DNA of 64,000 nucleotides from Paenibacillus amylolyticus (GCF_003719335.1 NZ_RIAS01000002.1:1-64000); one strand, 5' to 3'; shown: positions 33,235 to 43,518, counted from the stretch's first letter. Numbers and translations are program-made. Notes: generated from the letters alone by a model not told the origin.

Positions 33235-35532
33235 ATGAGTAGAAAGAAACTGGTGGTTATCGGCAATGGCATGGCTGGAGTGAAATGTGTGGAAGAGATT
33301 ATCAATCTGGAGCCGGATATGTATGAGATTGTCATCTACGGGACGGAACCTCGCCCCAATTACAATCGAATTATGTTATCCAAAGTACTCCAAGGTGAGC
33401 ATTCCATACAGGATATTATCATCAATGACTGGACCTGGTATGCCGAGCGTAATATCCGGCTGTGCACAGGTGAGACGGTTCACCGGATTGACCCCCGTAC
33501 GAAGTTTATTGAGACGGAAACTGGCAAAAAGGAAACGTACGACATATTGATCCTCGCGACAGGATCTTCTCCATTTATTCCGCCAATCCCGGGCATCGAT
33601 AAGGAGCGAGTCATGTCTTTTCGGTCAATCGACGACTGTACTCGTATGTCAGATTACTCCAGAGAATACCGCAAAGCGGCTGTCATCGGCGGTGGTTTGC
33701 TTGGGCTGGAGGCTGCAAGGGGACTGCTGCATCTGGGGATGGAGGCAGTGGTGGTCCATAATGCACCTTATATTATGAACCGACAACTGGATTACGAAGC
33801 TGCAGCGATGCTTCAACGTGAGCTTGAGGATCAGGGCATGTCCTTTCTTTTGAATAAAAATACGCAGAAAGTTACCGGACGTTCACAAGCGCAGGGGCTG
33901 CTTTTCACAGATGGATCGAAACTGGAGGCACAACTGGTCATTGTCGCTGTCGGAATTCGGCCGAATGTGGATCTAGCCAGGAGAAGCGGCATTGCTACAC
34001 AGCGTGCTGTTGTGGTTGACGATCATATGCGTACCAGCGTGTCTGATATATATGCCGTGGGGGAATGTGCAGAGCATCGGGGGATTAGTTATGGTCTCGT
34101 AGCGCCGCTGTATGAGCAGGGAAAGGTGCTGGCACGCACATTATGCGGACAGGAGGTACCGGGTTATGCTGGTTCTGTTCCTTATTCTCAGTTGAAAGTA
34201 TCGGGTGTAGATGTTTTCTCGGCAGGAGAGATCAGCGGCGAAAAGCTGGAGACGGCAATTCAGCATTTGGATGGTATTCAGGGAACGTATAAAAAAGTGC
34301 TGATGCAAGCTGGCAAGGTTCGAGGTGCCATTTTGTTTGGAAACACGGTCGAGGGCACAGCCCTACTGGGCTTGGTGCAGCGTGAAGCGGATGTGGCTGA
34401 GCTTGCTCCCAAAGGAGATGCATCAGATCCTGCAGTGACAGCAGCAGCTGCGCTCCCAAGCCAGGAGACAGTCTGTGCGTGCAACAATGTAACCAAAGCA
34501 GCGATCCTAAAAGCTATTCAGGAGCAACGCCTGGAAACGGAAGAACAAGTGAAACAGCAAACCAAAGCTTCAGGTTCATGCGGTGGTTGCAAACCTATGG
34601 TGGCCGCACTGCTGAAACACGCTAAATGTGTGGAACTTGGAGGTGTCAGCACAAGTACTGAATCAGGCAGTACGGAGGAGAAGCCTGCTGTGCTTCCTGT
34701 ATGTCACTGTACGGAGATGAGCCACGCAGAACTGAAGCATCGGGTGAGCGTGATCCTGGAGACATATGCAAAAGAAGTTAACATTTCGAACGTTGCATCC
34801 GGAGTCCTTCCATTGGAAGACACACAGATCCATTCACTGTTGAAGCAGCTGAACTGGCATTCGGAACACGGGTGCCCGGTATGTCTTCCTGCAATTCGCT
34901 ATTATGTTTATGTTTCAGGATTAATGCTGTCCTCTACAGAAAATGAACTGAAAACAGAACTTAACCAACTACAAATGGAAGATTTACAAGTGGAGTTGGA
35001 GCTGGAGCAGGAACATCATCAGAGCATTTACATCTACTCGGAGCGACATGTATCATCATTGGCTTCTAATATTACTGCAAGCGAGCTGGAGACGAGACTT
35101 CGTACCGATTGGGAAACTGCAATAATGCCTTCCGAAGTGAACATCGCTATTGCTTGGGATTCTCGATCCCCGGTGAATGCGCTGGTTTCCGATTTAGGAC
35201 TGCAGGCTTCTCCGGCTGGATGGGAAATTTACGTCGGAGGTCATGCTGGGCATCCGGTGAAGGAAGGCTCCCTGCTCGGGACAACTGAATCAGAGCAACA
35301 AGCGTTCATTCTCGCATCGGCCTGTCTGCAATGGTATCGACAAACGGCTTGGTTTGATGAACCCTTATGGATGTGGACGGAACGACTGGGGATGATGTCG
35401 ATTCGGGAAACGCTTTTGGATACACAATTCCAACGAGAACTTACGTTTAATCGTGCACAGGAGCGCGAAATGGATGCAGAACGTAGAGCGGAGATACTTT
35501 TGGAAAAACCCATTGCCCAGGTGAAAGCTTGA
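33235..35532 (+). CDS. nasB: assimilatory nitrate reductase electron-transfer subunit
   Basis: A 765-residue NAD(P)H-dependent flavoprotein that feeds electrons to NasC. FAD/NAD domains over about 1-400 (VVIGNGMAGVKCVEEI at the N-terminus, AAVIGGGLLGLEAARGL near 145, SDIYAVGECAEHRG near 270). Two BFD-like [2Fe-2S] domains follow: CACNN...CGGC (about 420-460) and CHCTE...CPVC (about 495-550). The last 190 residues keep the shape of the NirB C-terminus (WEIYVGGHAGHPVKEGSLLGT, LQWYRQTAWFDEPLWMWTERLG) but have none of the cysteines that bind siroheme and [4Fe-4S], so it is not a nitrite reductase. Length and layout agree with B. subtilis NasB. nasC follows 35 bases later. Confidence 0.88.
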   Translation: MSRKKLVVIGNGMAGVKCVEEIINLEPDMYEIVIYGTEPRPNYNRIMLSKVLQGEHSIQDIIINDWTWYAERNIRLCTGETVHRIDPRTKFIETETGKKETYDILILATGSSPFIPPIPGIDKERVMSFRSIDDCTRMSDYSREYRKAAVIGGGLLGLEAARGLLHLGMEAVVVHNAPYIMNRQLDYEAAAMLQRELEDQGMSFLLNKNTQKVTGRSQAQGLLFTDGSKLEAQLVIVAVGIRPNVDLARRSGIATQRAVVVDDHMRTSVSDIYAVGECAEHRGISYGLVAPLYEQGKVLARTLCGQEVPGYAGSVPYSQLKVSGVDVFSAGEISGEKLETAIQHLDGIQGTYKKVLMQAGKVRGAILFGNTVEGTALLGLVQREADVAELAPKGDASDPAVTAAAALPSQETVCACNNVTKAAILKAIQEQRLETEEQVKQQTKASGSCGGCKPMVAALLKHAKCVELGGVSTSTESGSTEEKPAVLPVCHCTEMSHAELKHRVSVILETYAKEVNISNVASGVLPLEDTQIHSLLKQLNWHSEHGCPVCLPAIRYYVYVSGLMLSSTENELKTELNQLQMEDLQVELELEQEHHQSIYIYSERHVSSLASNITASELETRLRTDWETAIMPSEVNIAIAWDSRSPVNALVSDLGLQASPAGWEIYVGGHAGHPVKEGSLLGTTESEQQAFILASACLQWYRQTAWFDEPLWMWTERLGMMSIRETLLDTQFQRELTFNRAQEREMDAERRAEILLEKPIAQVKA

Positions 35533-35567
35533 AGGCTCAAATGAATAACCCGGAAAGGTAGGAGAGT

Positions 35568-37700
35568 ATGATGATGGACGCGGTAAATACAGAACAAGCT
35601 AAATCGAGATTATATGTAAAAGAGACCCAGTGTCCTTATTGCAGTGTGCAATGCAAAATGTCCGTAGAAGAGCTTGCCGCTCCCGTTGCAGGTCAGAAAG
35701 TGGCGGAGTATACGGTTCAAGGTGTGCCTAATAAGGCTTCGCAGGGCCGCTTGTGCGTGAAAGGAATGAATGCTCATCAGCAAGTGTTCAGTTCCGAGCG
35801 TTTGATGTATCCGCTCATTCGCCGTCAGGGGGAATTGGAGCCGTGTTCATGGGATGAGGCAATACAGACGATTGCAGATCGGTTACAACAGCTTCAAACG
35901 ACGTATGGTTCTGATGCCGTTGGCGTATACGGCGGAGGCTCGCTGACCAACGAAACAGCGTATCTGCTTGGGAAATTTACCCGCGTGGCACTCGGCAGCA
36001 AGTACATCGACTATAACGGCCGCTTCTGCATGTCAGCAGCAGCTTCTGCCGGAAGCAAAGTTTTCGGAATGGATCGGGGTTTGACATTTCCGCTCTCGGA
36101 CATTCCTAAAGCAACATGTATCATTCTGGCAGGAACGAATGTAGCTGAGTGTCAGCCAACGTTATTACCGTATTTTAATGAAGCCAAGGAGAATGGAACG
36201 TTTATTATTGTGATTGATCCTCGCAAGACAGCAACGGCAGCCATTGCCGATCTTCACCTTCAGGTCAAACCGGGTAAGGATGCACTGCTGGCTGACGCAA
36301 TGCTGAAGGTAATTATGGCTGCCGGCTTGGCTGATTCCAGCTTTATTCAGAAACGGACGACCGGATACGAACAGCTTGTGCAGGAGATGGAAAGTCTCAA
36401 CCTTGAGCAGGCCGCAAAAGCATGCGGGGTTGAACTGGACTTGATTCGTCAGGCGGCACTGGCTTATGGAGAAGCTCATACTGGCATGATTATGACGGCA
36501 CGCGGAGTGGAGCAGCAGACGGATGGGCATATGGCTGTTCGGCATTTTTTGAATCTGGTGCTCGCGACTGGCAAAATCGGAAGAACAGGCTGTGGGTATG
36601 GTGCCATTACGGGGCAGGGAAACGGACAAGGTGGACGAGAACACGGGCAAAAGGCAGATCAGCTTCCAGGTTATCGTTCCATTGAAAATGAGGAAGATCG
36701 TGCGTATGTAGCATCGGTCTGGGGGATAGACCCGGCTCTTTTGCCGGGCAAAGGTGTATCGGCTTATGAGATGATGGAACGAATCCATGAGCAGGAGATT
36801 CGTGCATTGCTCGTGATGGGCTCTAATCCGGTCGTTTCGAATCCAAATGTACGTTTGGTGGAGGAGGGACTGCGCAAGCTTGATTTTCTGGTCGTAGCCG
36901 ATATGTTTCTGTCCGAAACGGCCAGATTGGCCGATCTTGTCCTGCCCGTAACCGCTTATATGGAGAATGAAGGCACACTCACCAATCTCGAAGGGCGTGT
37001 TCTCCTGCGGGAACAAGGAAGGCCTGCGCCGGGAGAAACGCTAGACGATTGGGACATTTTGTGCCGGATTGCTGAGAAACTGGGCAAAGGTTCGTTGTTC
37101 CAATATGGGAAGGCTGAGGATATCTTCAATGAATTGCGAATCGCGAGTCGTGGCGGGGTGGCGGATTACTATGGAATTACCTATGAACGACTGCGAAACG
37201 AACAAGGAGTGTACTGGCCTTGTCGTTCCGTAGATGAGCAGGGCGAGGGAATGTTGTTTCATGAACGATTTGCTCATGTTGACGGAAAAGCTACATTTAC
37301 TCCAGGAGCAAGTCAAGGGTGGGATGATGTTTCGGAAGCTTTTCCCTTGATTCTAACGAATGGGCGTATTCTCGCTCATTACCTAACAGGTGTGCAAACA
37401 CGCAGAAGTCCAGCCCTTGCTGCTCGTGAGTTAGAGAACTATGTGGAACTGCACCCGTCAACCGCAGCTCGTCATCGCATCCGTGACGGAGAGTGGGTAG
37501 AGGTTCAGTCGGCCTATGGTAGCTTCACTGTCCGTTCGCGAATCAAGGCATCCATCCGCGAGGATACGCTGTTTGTGCCTATGCACTGGGGAGGGATTCA
37601 GAATGTGAACCGCGCAACAAGGCCTGATCTGGATCCTTTCTGCCGAATGCCTGGATTCAAGACAGCGGCCGTGAAGATTCAACCGCTACGACTGGTCTAA
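35568..37700 (+). CDS. nasC: assimilatory nitrate reductase catalytic subunit
   Basis: A 710-residue molybdopterin oxidoreductase that reduces nitrate to nitrite in the cytosol. The N-terminal [4Fe-4S] motif is CPYCSVQCKM at about 22-31 with the last Cys in GRLCVKG near 62. Further family blocks: YNGRFCMSAAASAGSKVFGMDRG near 148, ITGQGNGQGGREHGQKADQLPGYR near 347 (cofactor binding), MGSNPVVSNPN near 420, VLPVTAYMENEGTLTNLEGRVLLREQ near 460, and the C-terminal beta domain with LTGVQTRRSPAL. Three ATGs in a row start the frame; GTAGGAGAG fits the second or third best. No nitrite reductase (nasD/nasE) or cofactor gene follows; a terminator comes 33 bases later. Confidence 0.92.
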   Translation: MMMDAVNTEQAKSRLYVKETQCPYCSVQCKMSVEELAAPVAGQKVAEYTVQGVPNKASQGRLCVKGMNAHQQVFSSERLMYPLIRRQGELEPCSWDEAIQTIADRLQQLQTTYGSDAVGVYGGGSLTNETAYLLGKFTRVALGSKYIDYNGRFCMSAAASAGSKVFGMDRGLTFPLSDIPKATCIILAGTNVAECQPTLLPYFNEAKENGTFIIVIDPRKTATAAIADLHLQVKPGKDALLADAMLKVIMAAGLADSSFIQKRTTGYEQLVQEMESLNLEQAAKACGVELDLIRQAALAYGEAHTGMIMTARGVEQQTDGHMAVRHFLNLVLATGKIGRTGCGYGAITGQGNGQGGREHGQKADQLPGYRSIENEEDRAYVASVWGIDPALLPGKGVSAYEMMERIHEQEIRALLVMGSNPVVSNPNVRLVEEGLRKLDFLVVADMFLSETARLADLVLPVTAYMENEGTLTNLEGRVLLREQGRPAPGETLDDWDILCRIAEKLGKGSLFQYGKAEDIFNELRIASRGGVADYYGITYERLRNEQGVYWPCRSVDEQGEGMLFHERFAHVDGKATFTPGASQGWDDVSEAFPLILTNGRILAHYLTGVQTRRSPALAARELENYVELHPSTAARHRIRDGEWVEVQSAYGSFTVRSRIKASIREDTLFVPMHWGGIQNVNRATRPDLDPFCRMPGFKTAAVKIQPLRLV

Positions 37701-37733
37701 CCATGAATTGATGCAATATTCCAAGAATAAATA

Positions 37734-37778
37734 GCCGCCCATCTCATGTCGTTTTGCGGGATGGAGCGGCTTTTTGCG
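37734..37778 (+). terminator. terminator of nasB-nasC
   Basis: AGCCGCCCATC (37734-37744) pairs with GATGGAGCGGCT (37761-37772) with one mismatch, followed by five T. The 240 bases from here to the next gene hold no convincing gene. Confidence 0.8.
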
Positions 37779-38018
37779 TTTTATACGCAATTGGGCTTTA
37801 GTTCGCTAGTTCGATGGAAACATGAATATTGGCCCATGAAAGGAGTGAGCGATTTCGTTATGATATTCATTAGGGGTACATATGTACGCATTCGTTCTGT
37901 TTTGCAAGATACGGCTACAGGGTATTAACTGTTGAAGGATAAGGAATCTATATATTTGTAATAAAATGGTTTTTTTTAAATGAGTTTTGATTGAAGTAAT
38001 GAGAGGAGGAATGAGGCA

Positions 38019-38438
38019 TTGAATGTATGGATTACAGTGAAAAGTCTGGGCAAGCGCAAACCGGCTCTTGCAAAACAAGCCGCTGAACTTCCGGAAACAA
38101 CAAGCACACTTCGGCTGCTTATCGAGAACATGGTTGAACAACAGGTGAAAGCTTTTCGAGAGAGGAAGGACGCGGCGGGGATGCTTGTCTATCTGATGCC
38201 CGAGGAGATTGACGCGCAGGGTGCTACGGGAAAAGTAGGTTTTGGCATGATGCGTGGCGAGGGCGTTCCCGATCTTGGGGAGGCGAAGGAAGCCGCGATA
38301 CTTGCTTATGAAGACGGGCTGTACAAAGTATTTCTGAATGATGAAGAATTGGAAGACTTGGATCAGCCATTGAAAATAGAGGATGGAGCTCATGTAACCT
38401 TTATCCGCTTCACGATGCTAGCCGGACGTCTGTGGTAG
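38019..38438 (+). CDS. small protein with predicted beta-grasp (ubiquitin-like) ends
   Basis: A 139-residue protein of unknown function. TTG start at 38019; AGAGGAGGA at 38002-38010 gives 8 bases of spacing. The beginning reads as strand-turn-strand-helix (VWITVKSLGKRKPALAKQAAELPETTSTLRLLIENMVEQQVKAF), and the end KVFLNDEELEDLDQPLKIEDGAHVTFIRFTMLAGR resembles the last part of MoaD/ThiS or ubiquitin-like folds (LxDGDxVTFI...). About 55 residues between contain an inserted segment. It ends LAGRLW, not in Gly-Gly. The next gene, 36 bases on, encodes a giant DUF4132-like protein, so they are one operon. The fold is my inference from pattern only. Confidence 0.6.
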   Translation: MNVWITVKSLGKRKPALAKQAAELPETTSTLRLLIENMVEQQVKAFRERKDAAGMLVYLMPEEIDAQGATGKVGFGMMRGEGVPDLGEAKEAAILAYEDGLYKVFLNDEELEDLDQPLKIEDGAHVTFIRFTMLAGRLW

Positions 38439-38474
38439 GGAGAACAGAAGCAGTATGACAAGGAGGAGAACAGG

Positions 38475-41400
38475 ATGAATCAGGAAGATCAGGTACAAGC
38501 ATATATCGAGGGATTGCAGGAAAAAGCAACGACCCTCACAGGGACCAAGCTGGAAGTAGCTAAATATATGATAACGTTGGCAGAGTCGACGTACTTGCGT
38601 GGGGATGAAGAGGACTATTTTCAAATGGAGAGACAGCTGATGAGCCTAGCATTAGAGAATCAGCAGCCGTTATTCCAGCCGATTCTTGAGGTGCTTGAGC
38701 ACCTGACCTCTGACGGGTTTGTTGCCAGATTCCGCTATATTGCTGAAGGTGCGACGCTTTACCCTTATAGTACAAGCTATGAACGCAGACCTTTCAGAAC
38801 ATCCGATCCAAGACAACATGTCATTCATGTGTTACGCAAACTGCTCGGTTTATTCCGAATGGAGGCTAGAGGAGTTAGTTTGAAGGAGTATTTGACCGTT
38901 CGTGAGCAAAATATGCTTCATCAGCATGAGTTCCGTGCGGTACTGCCGGATTGTATCGCTTATGAACTGGATCATTCGAACATGGAAGTCAAGCAGGCAC
39001 TGCACGATATTATTTATGGCGATAACCAGACTGCATTACTGACGGGTGAAATGATCAAGGGCATCTTTATGAGTGAACAGGCCGATGCGTATCACATGGT
39101 GGGTGAACTCTTGATTGCAGCAAGACTGCAGGAAGGGCTTCGCCAGAGCATTGTGGAACGAATGGACGAAGGTACGTTAGAAGCGTATATTTACATATTA
39201 AAAATCATTCTGGACAACAATCTGATTCGATTCAGTTCCGTTGTAAGAGCCTTGGGCGTATGGACGGGGATCGGGATTGAAGCAGCCAACCAGCGTGTGG
39301 CAACACAATTGCTTGAGCAGATCTATGAAGCGCTTGTGCATGAGGATGTTCGTGAGGCGTGGAGACAGGAGAAAAACGCTAATAAACTGTACATCAGCCT
39401 GTGGGCAACAGCGGTCATTGAAGAGAATGATTTGCAACCTAAGGTTACAGAGATCATGGACCAGGGCGAGTTGTACCAGAAGATTGTGGCTCAGTACGTT
39501 CTGGCTAACAGCCAGTACCTGGGGCTTCGTCTTGCTATGGCACGTAATCATCTGGGTGTGCAGCATCCGGAACTGATGCACTGGGTTGTGAAAAATTATA
39601 CGGCGGCGTATTCGCACAATTGGAGCTTTGAAGAGGGAGAGCACCAACGTAGTGTCTATGTACCTCGCTGGGATGTGCTTGAAGATAAACAGGCACGCCG
39701 CCATGATTTTGATCAGTTTAAACAGATGCTGGATTTCATTCCTAAGGGCGGTTCAGGCGGGCCTTCAGGTGTGCTGGATTTTGTGAACTATCAGATCAAT
39801 AGTGATGACGTCATCAAAAAAATGTTGTATTTGGCTGCTTATGATATGGATGCGGACTGGATTGCTGAGATCATTGCTCTCAAGGATCGATTAAGCCCCG
39901 AAATGCGCGGAGAGCTTCTGTCGCAGTTTGTGCAAGAGCCTGATAACGAGGTGCAGCGCCAGTTTGTGTTTGAAAGTTTGTCTGATAAAAGCATGAGTAA
40001 CCGAGAAAGTGCATTGCAAAAAGTGAAAAAGTTGGTATTAACCGAAGATGAGCTACAGCAGATGGAAGTACTGTTAAAACTCAAAACGGGATCTCTCCGG
40101 CAAAAGGTGATTCAAGCCCTGTTGTTGCAACCTGTTGAGAAGTTGAAGGATTCGGTTCAACGATTACTAAAAACGAAGAATGAGCTGCAACGTCTGGGTG
40201 CACTTGAACTGTTAACGGAGATTAAAACGGATACGGCACGTGTAGAGCAACTGGAACAGCTCAAGCCATTCGCAGAGGAACTAGAGAAGCCTACAGCCAA
40301 GGAAAAGAAGCTACTCGACAAACTATTGGATGAAGGAAGTCGTTACACAGCCTCCAATGGATATGGTTTATTTGACCCGAATCAACGGCAACCGCTGTTG
40401 GATGAAGAACGTGACCTTTCTGGCTACAAGCCAAAGGATATATTTAATGGTTCTCTGGATAAGATCAGTACTTTCCTAAAGGGATTAAATGAACTGGTTC
40501 ATGAGCACAGGGATCATGAGTATGTGGTGGAGTATTATGCAGGTTACAAAGATACGTTGCTCATTGGAACCAGCCTTCGTTCCAAAGTTCCTTATGCCGA
40601 TCGGTCGAAAATGAAACAACTGGATCAGTTTCCGTTGGATGAAGTGTGGAAGCAATATTTCGAGCAAAACGGTCTAAGCAGTTTAGAACTGCTACAGCTA
40701 TATGTCGAACTGCAGTTAGGCAAGCTGAACAGCACATTGGATGAACATTATTCTTTTTATCGAGAGCAGTATGATTATGACAAATTAAGAAAGATGCCAT
40801 TACTAGAGGGTTGGCGCAAAATATTTGCCGAACAGACCTATCCATTGAATGAGATGGTGAAGCTGCACGAGGTGATGGGCGCACTGCCTTATAAGGATCA
40901 GGTTCATGCATTGATCTCGGCTGCATTTCTGGATAGTGATTCAGCTGAAATCTTCGAGACCGCAGAAAAGGCATGGGCTTCCATTATTTTAAGTATGCCT
41001 GCAGAGCAAATGGAGAAGGAAATGGGGATGCTTCAGATTCTGACAGACCCATGGAAATATATCGTCCGGAATGCCGTGTATGACGACGCGAGCTTCAAGC
41101 GATACTTCCAGACCTCGTATCAATTTTCTCACCTGGTAGAGCCTTATCATCCGTTGTCCCTCCTGTCACTCGACGATTTCCTGCGAGCCTATCAATTAGG
41201 ACTGATTGATGATCAGGAGATCTACCGTCAACTGATGGTCGGACAGTCCCGTTATCTGTTCATCCGTGACATGACTTCAGCGCGTACAGAGCAGATCAAA
41301 GATGATCCGAAGCTGATTCATCTGCGCGATACGGTGGTCAATCGTATTCTGGAGATTGAACTGACCCGGGGGGAACTATCCACTGAAGTGAGTAACCTGG

Positions 41401-43448
41401 CTATGAAACTGGAACGCATTGAGGGCATGGAACATTGGGTGCATCTGGTTGCTGCCATGGATCAGGATACGTTTGTTCGTGGGTATATTTATAGTTATGG
41501 TGAAGGGAATACAACGCGTAAAGAAATGTTCAGTTATCTGATTAAGCATTGTCATCCACGGGCTGGGGAAGATGAGCAGTTGCTGGCGGAATTGCTCCAC
41601 AAGTATCCGGTTAAGGAGAAAAAGCTGCTGGAGGCTGCAATGTATGCACCGCAATGGATGGAACTTGTGGCGAAACATCTAGGCTGGAAAGGGCTTCGTA
41701 GTGCGGCTTGGTACTTCCACGCTCACATTAATGAACAATTCAGTGCGGAGAAGGAAACAATTGTTGCGCATTATTCTCCAATTACGCCGCAGGACTTTAA
41801 TGATGGGGCCTTCGATATCGCCTGGTTTGAAGAGGCTTACGCTGCGGTTGGAGAAGAACGATTCAACCTGCTGTACGATTGTGCCAAATATATCTCCGGC
41901 GGAGCCAACCATCGCAGATCACAATTGTTCGCAGATGCTGCGCTTGGCAAACTCAGTCTGAAGGACATGCATGATTCGGTAGCAGACAAGCGGAATAAGG
42001 ATCACCTACTGACCTACAGTCTGATTCCGCTGGCAGAGGAACGGGATCGGGATGTAAGAGAACGTTACGACTTTATCCAGAAGTTTCAGTTGCAGAGCAA
42101 GCAGTTCGGGGCGCAGCGGCGCGCGAGTGAAGGATTAGCTTCACAGATTGCGCTGGGCAACCTTGCGCGGAACGCGGGTTATGCTGATGTAACACGTCTC
42201 ATGTGGGATATGGAAGCGCGTAAGCTGGATGAGGTAAAATCTTATTTCGAACCGCATACACTGGATGACGACACGACGGCTCAACTCGTCATTGATGAGG
42301 AGGGACAGTCTGATCTCGTCATTGTCAGCAAAGGCAAAGTGCTGAAGTCCGTTCCGGCTCGTCTCAAAAAGGACGGATACATTGCACAGTTAAAAGAATT
42401 AAAGTCTGATCTGACCGATCAGTATCGACGCGCTAGACAGGAACTGGAGCGTTCCATGACGGCAGGAACGACCTTTACACGTCAGGAGATCGCGAGTCTG
42501 ATGCTCAATCCAGTTATTCATCCTCTGCTCAGGACGTTGATCTTCAAGTCAGGTGAAAAGCTTGGAAGATTTGATGCTGCATCCAGTGGATTGCTTGCTC
42601 CGGGCACAGAGGGAGTTACTTATGCCTTGAAGGAAGAGGATCAGTTGCTAATTGCGCATCCGCTGCATTTGTATGAGAACGGTAAGTGGAGTGAATTCCA
42701 GCGTGATCTGTTTACTCGTCAGGAACGTCAGCCGTTTAAGCAGGTTTTCCGTGAACTGTATCTGCCGAATGAAGATGAGCTTGCTCAAGGTATGGTTTCT
42801 CGCCGCTATGCAGGTTATCAGATTCAGCCGAATAAAACGGTAAGTTTGTTGAAAAGTCGTCAGTGGACGGTAAGTTATGAAGAGGGATTGCAAAAGGTGA
42901 GTTATGAGCATAACTTGATCGCTAATCTTTATGCAATGGCGGACTGGTTCTCTCCAGCAGATACGGAAGCACCTACGCTGGAGACCGTTCAATTCTATGA
43001 TCGTCGTACGTATAAACCTGTAGAATTGAAGGATGTACCGCAGGTGTTCTTCTCTGAGGTCATGCGTGATATTGATCTCGTGGTTAGCATCGCACATGTT
43101 GGCGGTGTGGACCCAGAGGCAAGTCTTACGACCATAGAGATGCGACATGTCATTGTGAATGAGTCTTTGCGTTTGCTCAAGCTGGATAATGTGCGTTTGG
43201 ACGGGAATTATGCACGAATCGATGGTGGACTGGGTGAATATGCCGTTCATTTGGGAAGCGGTAATGTCTTCAAGCAGGCCAGTGGTGCAATGTATATCGT
43301 GCCTGTGCATAGCCAGCATCGGGGACGAATCTTCCTGCCATTTCTGGATGAAGATCCAAGAACCGCCGAGATTCTGTCCAAGATCGTACTGCTGGCTGAG
43401 GACAAGAAAATTAAAGATCCGCAGATTCTTGCACAGCTTCAGCAATAA
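38475..43448 (+). CDS. giant DUF4132-like (MolR-type) cytosolic protein
   Basis: A 1657-residue protein with no signal peptide or membrane span. Most of it (about 1-1250) is helical, with stretches like HEAT/ARM repeats (for example LRQKVIQALLLQPVEKLKDSVQRLLKTKNELQRLGALELLTEIKTD near 540-590). The last 400 residues fit the DUF4132 pattern (FTRQEIASLMLNPVIHPLLRTLIFKSG, LIAHPLHLYENGKWSEFQRDLFTRQERQPFKQVFRELYLP, and IDLVVSIAHVGG). Proteins of this type include E. coli YehI/MolR, whose true role is not settled. AGGAGGAG lies before the ATG. Operon with the small putative beta-grasp protein. No known function is assigned. Confidence 0.72.
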   Translation: MNQEDQVQAYIEGLQEKATTLTGTKLEVAKYMITLAESTYLRGDEEDYFQMERQLMSLALENQQPLFQPILEVLEHLTSDGFVARFRYIAEGATLYPYSTSYERRPFRTSDPRQHVIHVLRKLLGLFRMEARGVSLKEYLTVREQNMLHQHEFRAVLPDCIAYELDHSNMEVKQALHDIIYGDNQTALLTGEMIKGIFMSEQADAYHMVGELLIAARLQEGLRQSIVERMDEGTLEAYIYILKIILDNNLIRFSSVVRALGVWTGIGIEAANQRVATQLLEQIYEALVHEDVREAWRQEKNANKLYISLWATAVIEENDLQPKVTEIMDQGELYQKIVAQYVLANSQYLGLRLAMARNHLGVQHPELMHWVVKNYTAAYSHNWSFEEGEHQRSVYVPRWDVLEDKQARRHDFDQFKQMLDFIPKGGSGGPSGVLDFVNYQINSDDVIKKMLYLAAYDMDADWIAEIIALKDRLSPEMRGELLSQFVQEPDNEVQRQFVFESLSDKSMSNRESALQKVKKLVLTEDELQQMEVLLKLKTGSLRQKVIQALLLQPVEKLKDSVQRLLKTKNELQRLGALELLTEIKTDTARVEQLEQLKPFAEELEKPTAKEKKLLDKLLDEGSRYTASNGYGLFDPNQRQPLLDEERDLSGYKPKDIFNGSLDKISTFLKGLNELVHEHRDHEYVVEYYAGYKDTLLIGTSLRSKVPYADRSKMKQLDQFPLDEVWKQYFEQNGLSSLELLQLYVELQLGKLNSTLDEHYSFYREQYDYDKLRKMPLLEGWRKIFAEQTYPLNEMVKLHEVMGALPYKDQVHALISAAFLDSDSAEIFETAEKAWASIILSMPAEQMEKEMGMLQILTDPWKYIVRNAVYDDASFKRYFQTSYQFSHLVEPYHPLSLLSLDDFLRAYQLGLIDDQEIYRQLMVGQSRYLFIRDMTSARTEQIKDDPKLIHLRDTVVNRILEIELTRGELSTEVSNLAMKLERIEGMEHWVHLVAAMDQDTFVRGYIYSYGEGNTTRKEMFSYLIKHCHPRAGEDEQLLAELLHKYPVKEKKLLEAAMYAPQWMELVAKHLGWKGLRSAAWYFHAHINEQFSAEKETIVAHYSPITPQDFNDGAFDIAWFEEAYAAVGEERFNLLYDCAKYISGGANHRRSQLFADAALGKLSLKDMHDSVADKRNKDHLLTYSLIPLAEERDRDVRERYDFIQKFQLQSKQFGAQRRASEGLASQIALGNLARNAGYADVTRLMWDMEARKLDEVKSYFEPHTLDDDTTAQLVIDEEGQSDLVIVSKGKVLKSVPARLKKDGYIAQLKELKSDLTDQYRRARQELERSMTAGTTFTRQEIASLMLNPVIHPLLRTLIFKSGEKLGRFDAASSGLLAPGTEGVTYALKEEDQLLIAHPLHLYENGKWSEFQRDLFTRQERQPFKQVFRELYLPNEDELAQGMVSRRYAGYQIQPNKTVSLLKSRQWTVSYEEGLQKVSYEHNLIANLYAMADWFSPADTEAPTLETVQFYDRRTYKPVELKDVPQVFFSEVMRDIDLVVSIAHVGGVDPEASLTTIEMRHVIVNESLRLLKLDNVRLDGNYARIDGGLGEYAVHLGSGNVFKQASGAMYIVPVHSQHRGRIFLPFLDEDPRTAEILSKIVLLAEDKKIKDPQILAQLQQ

Positions 43449-43482
43449 AGATATATGTGTAGCATTAATGTACTTGAATGAT

Positions 43483-43518
43483 TATAGACCGCCTCACTTG
43501 GGGGCGGTCTATTGGTTA
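43483..43518 (+). terminator. terminator of the DUF4132 operon
   Basis: ATAGACCGCC (43483-43492) pairs with GGCGGTCTAT (43503-43512), perfect 10 bp, followed by a weak T tract (TGGTTAT). Confidence 0.7.

Noticed and set aside
37746..37928. 60-codon open frame after nasC
   Set aside because: It begins inside the nasC terminator hairpin, has no ribosome binding site and no recognisable features.
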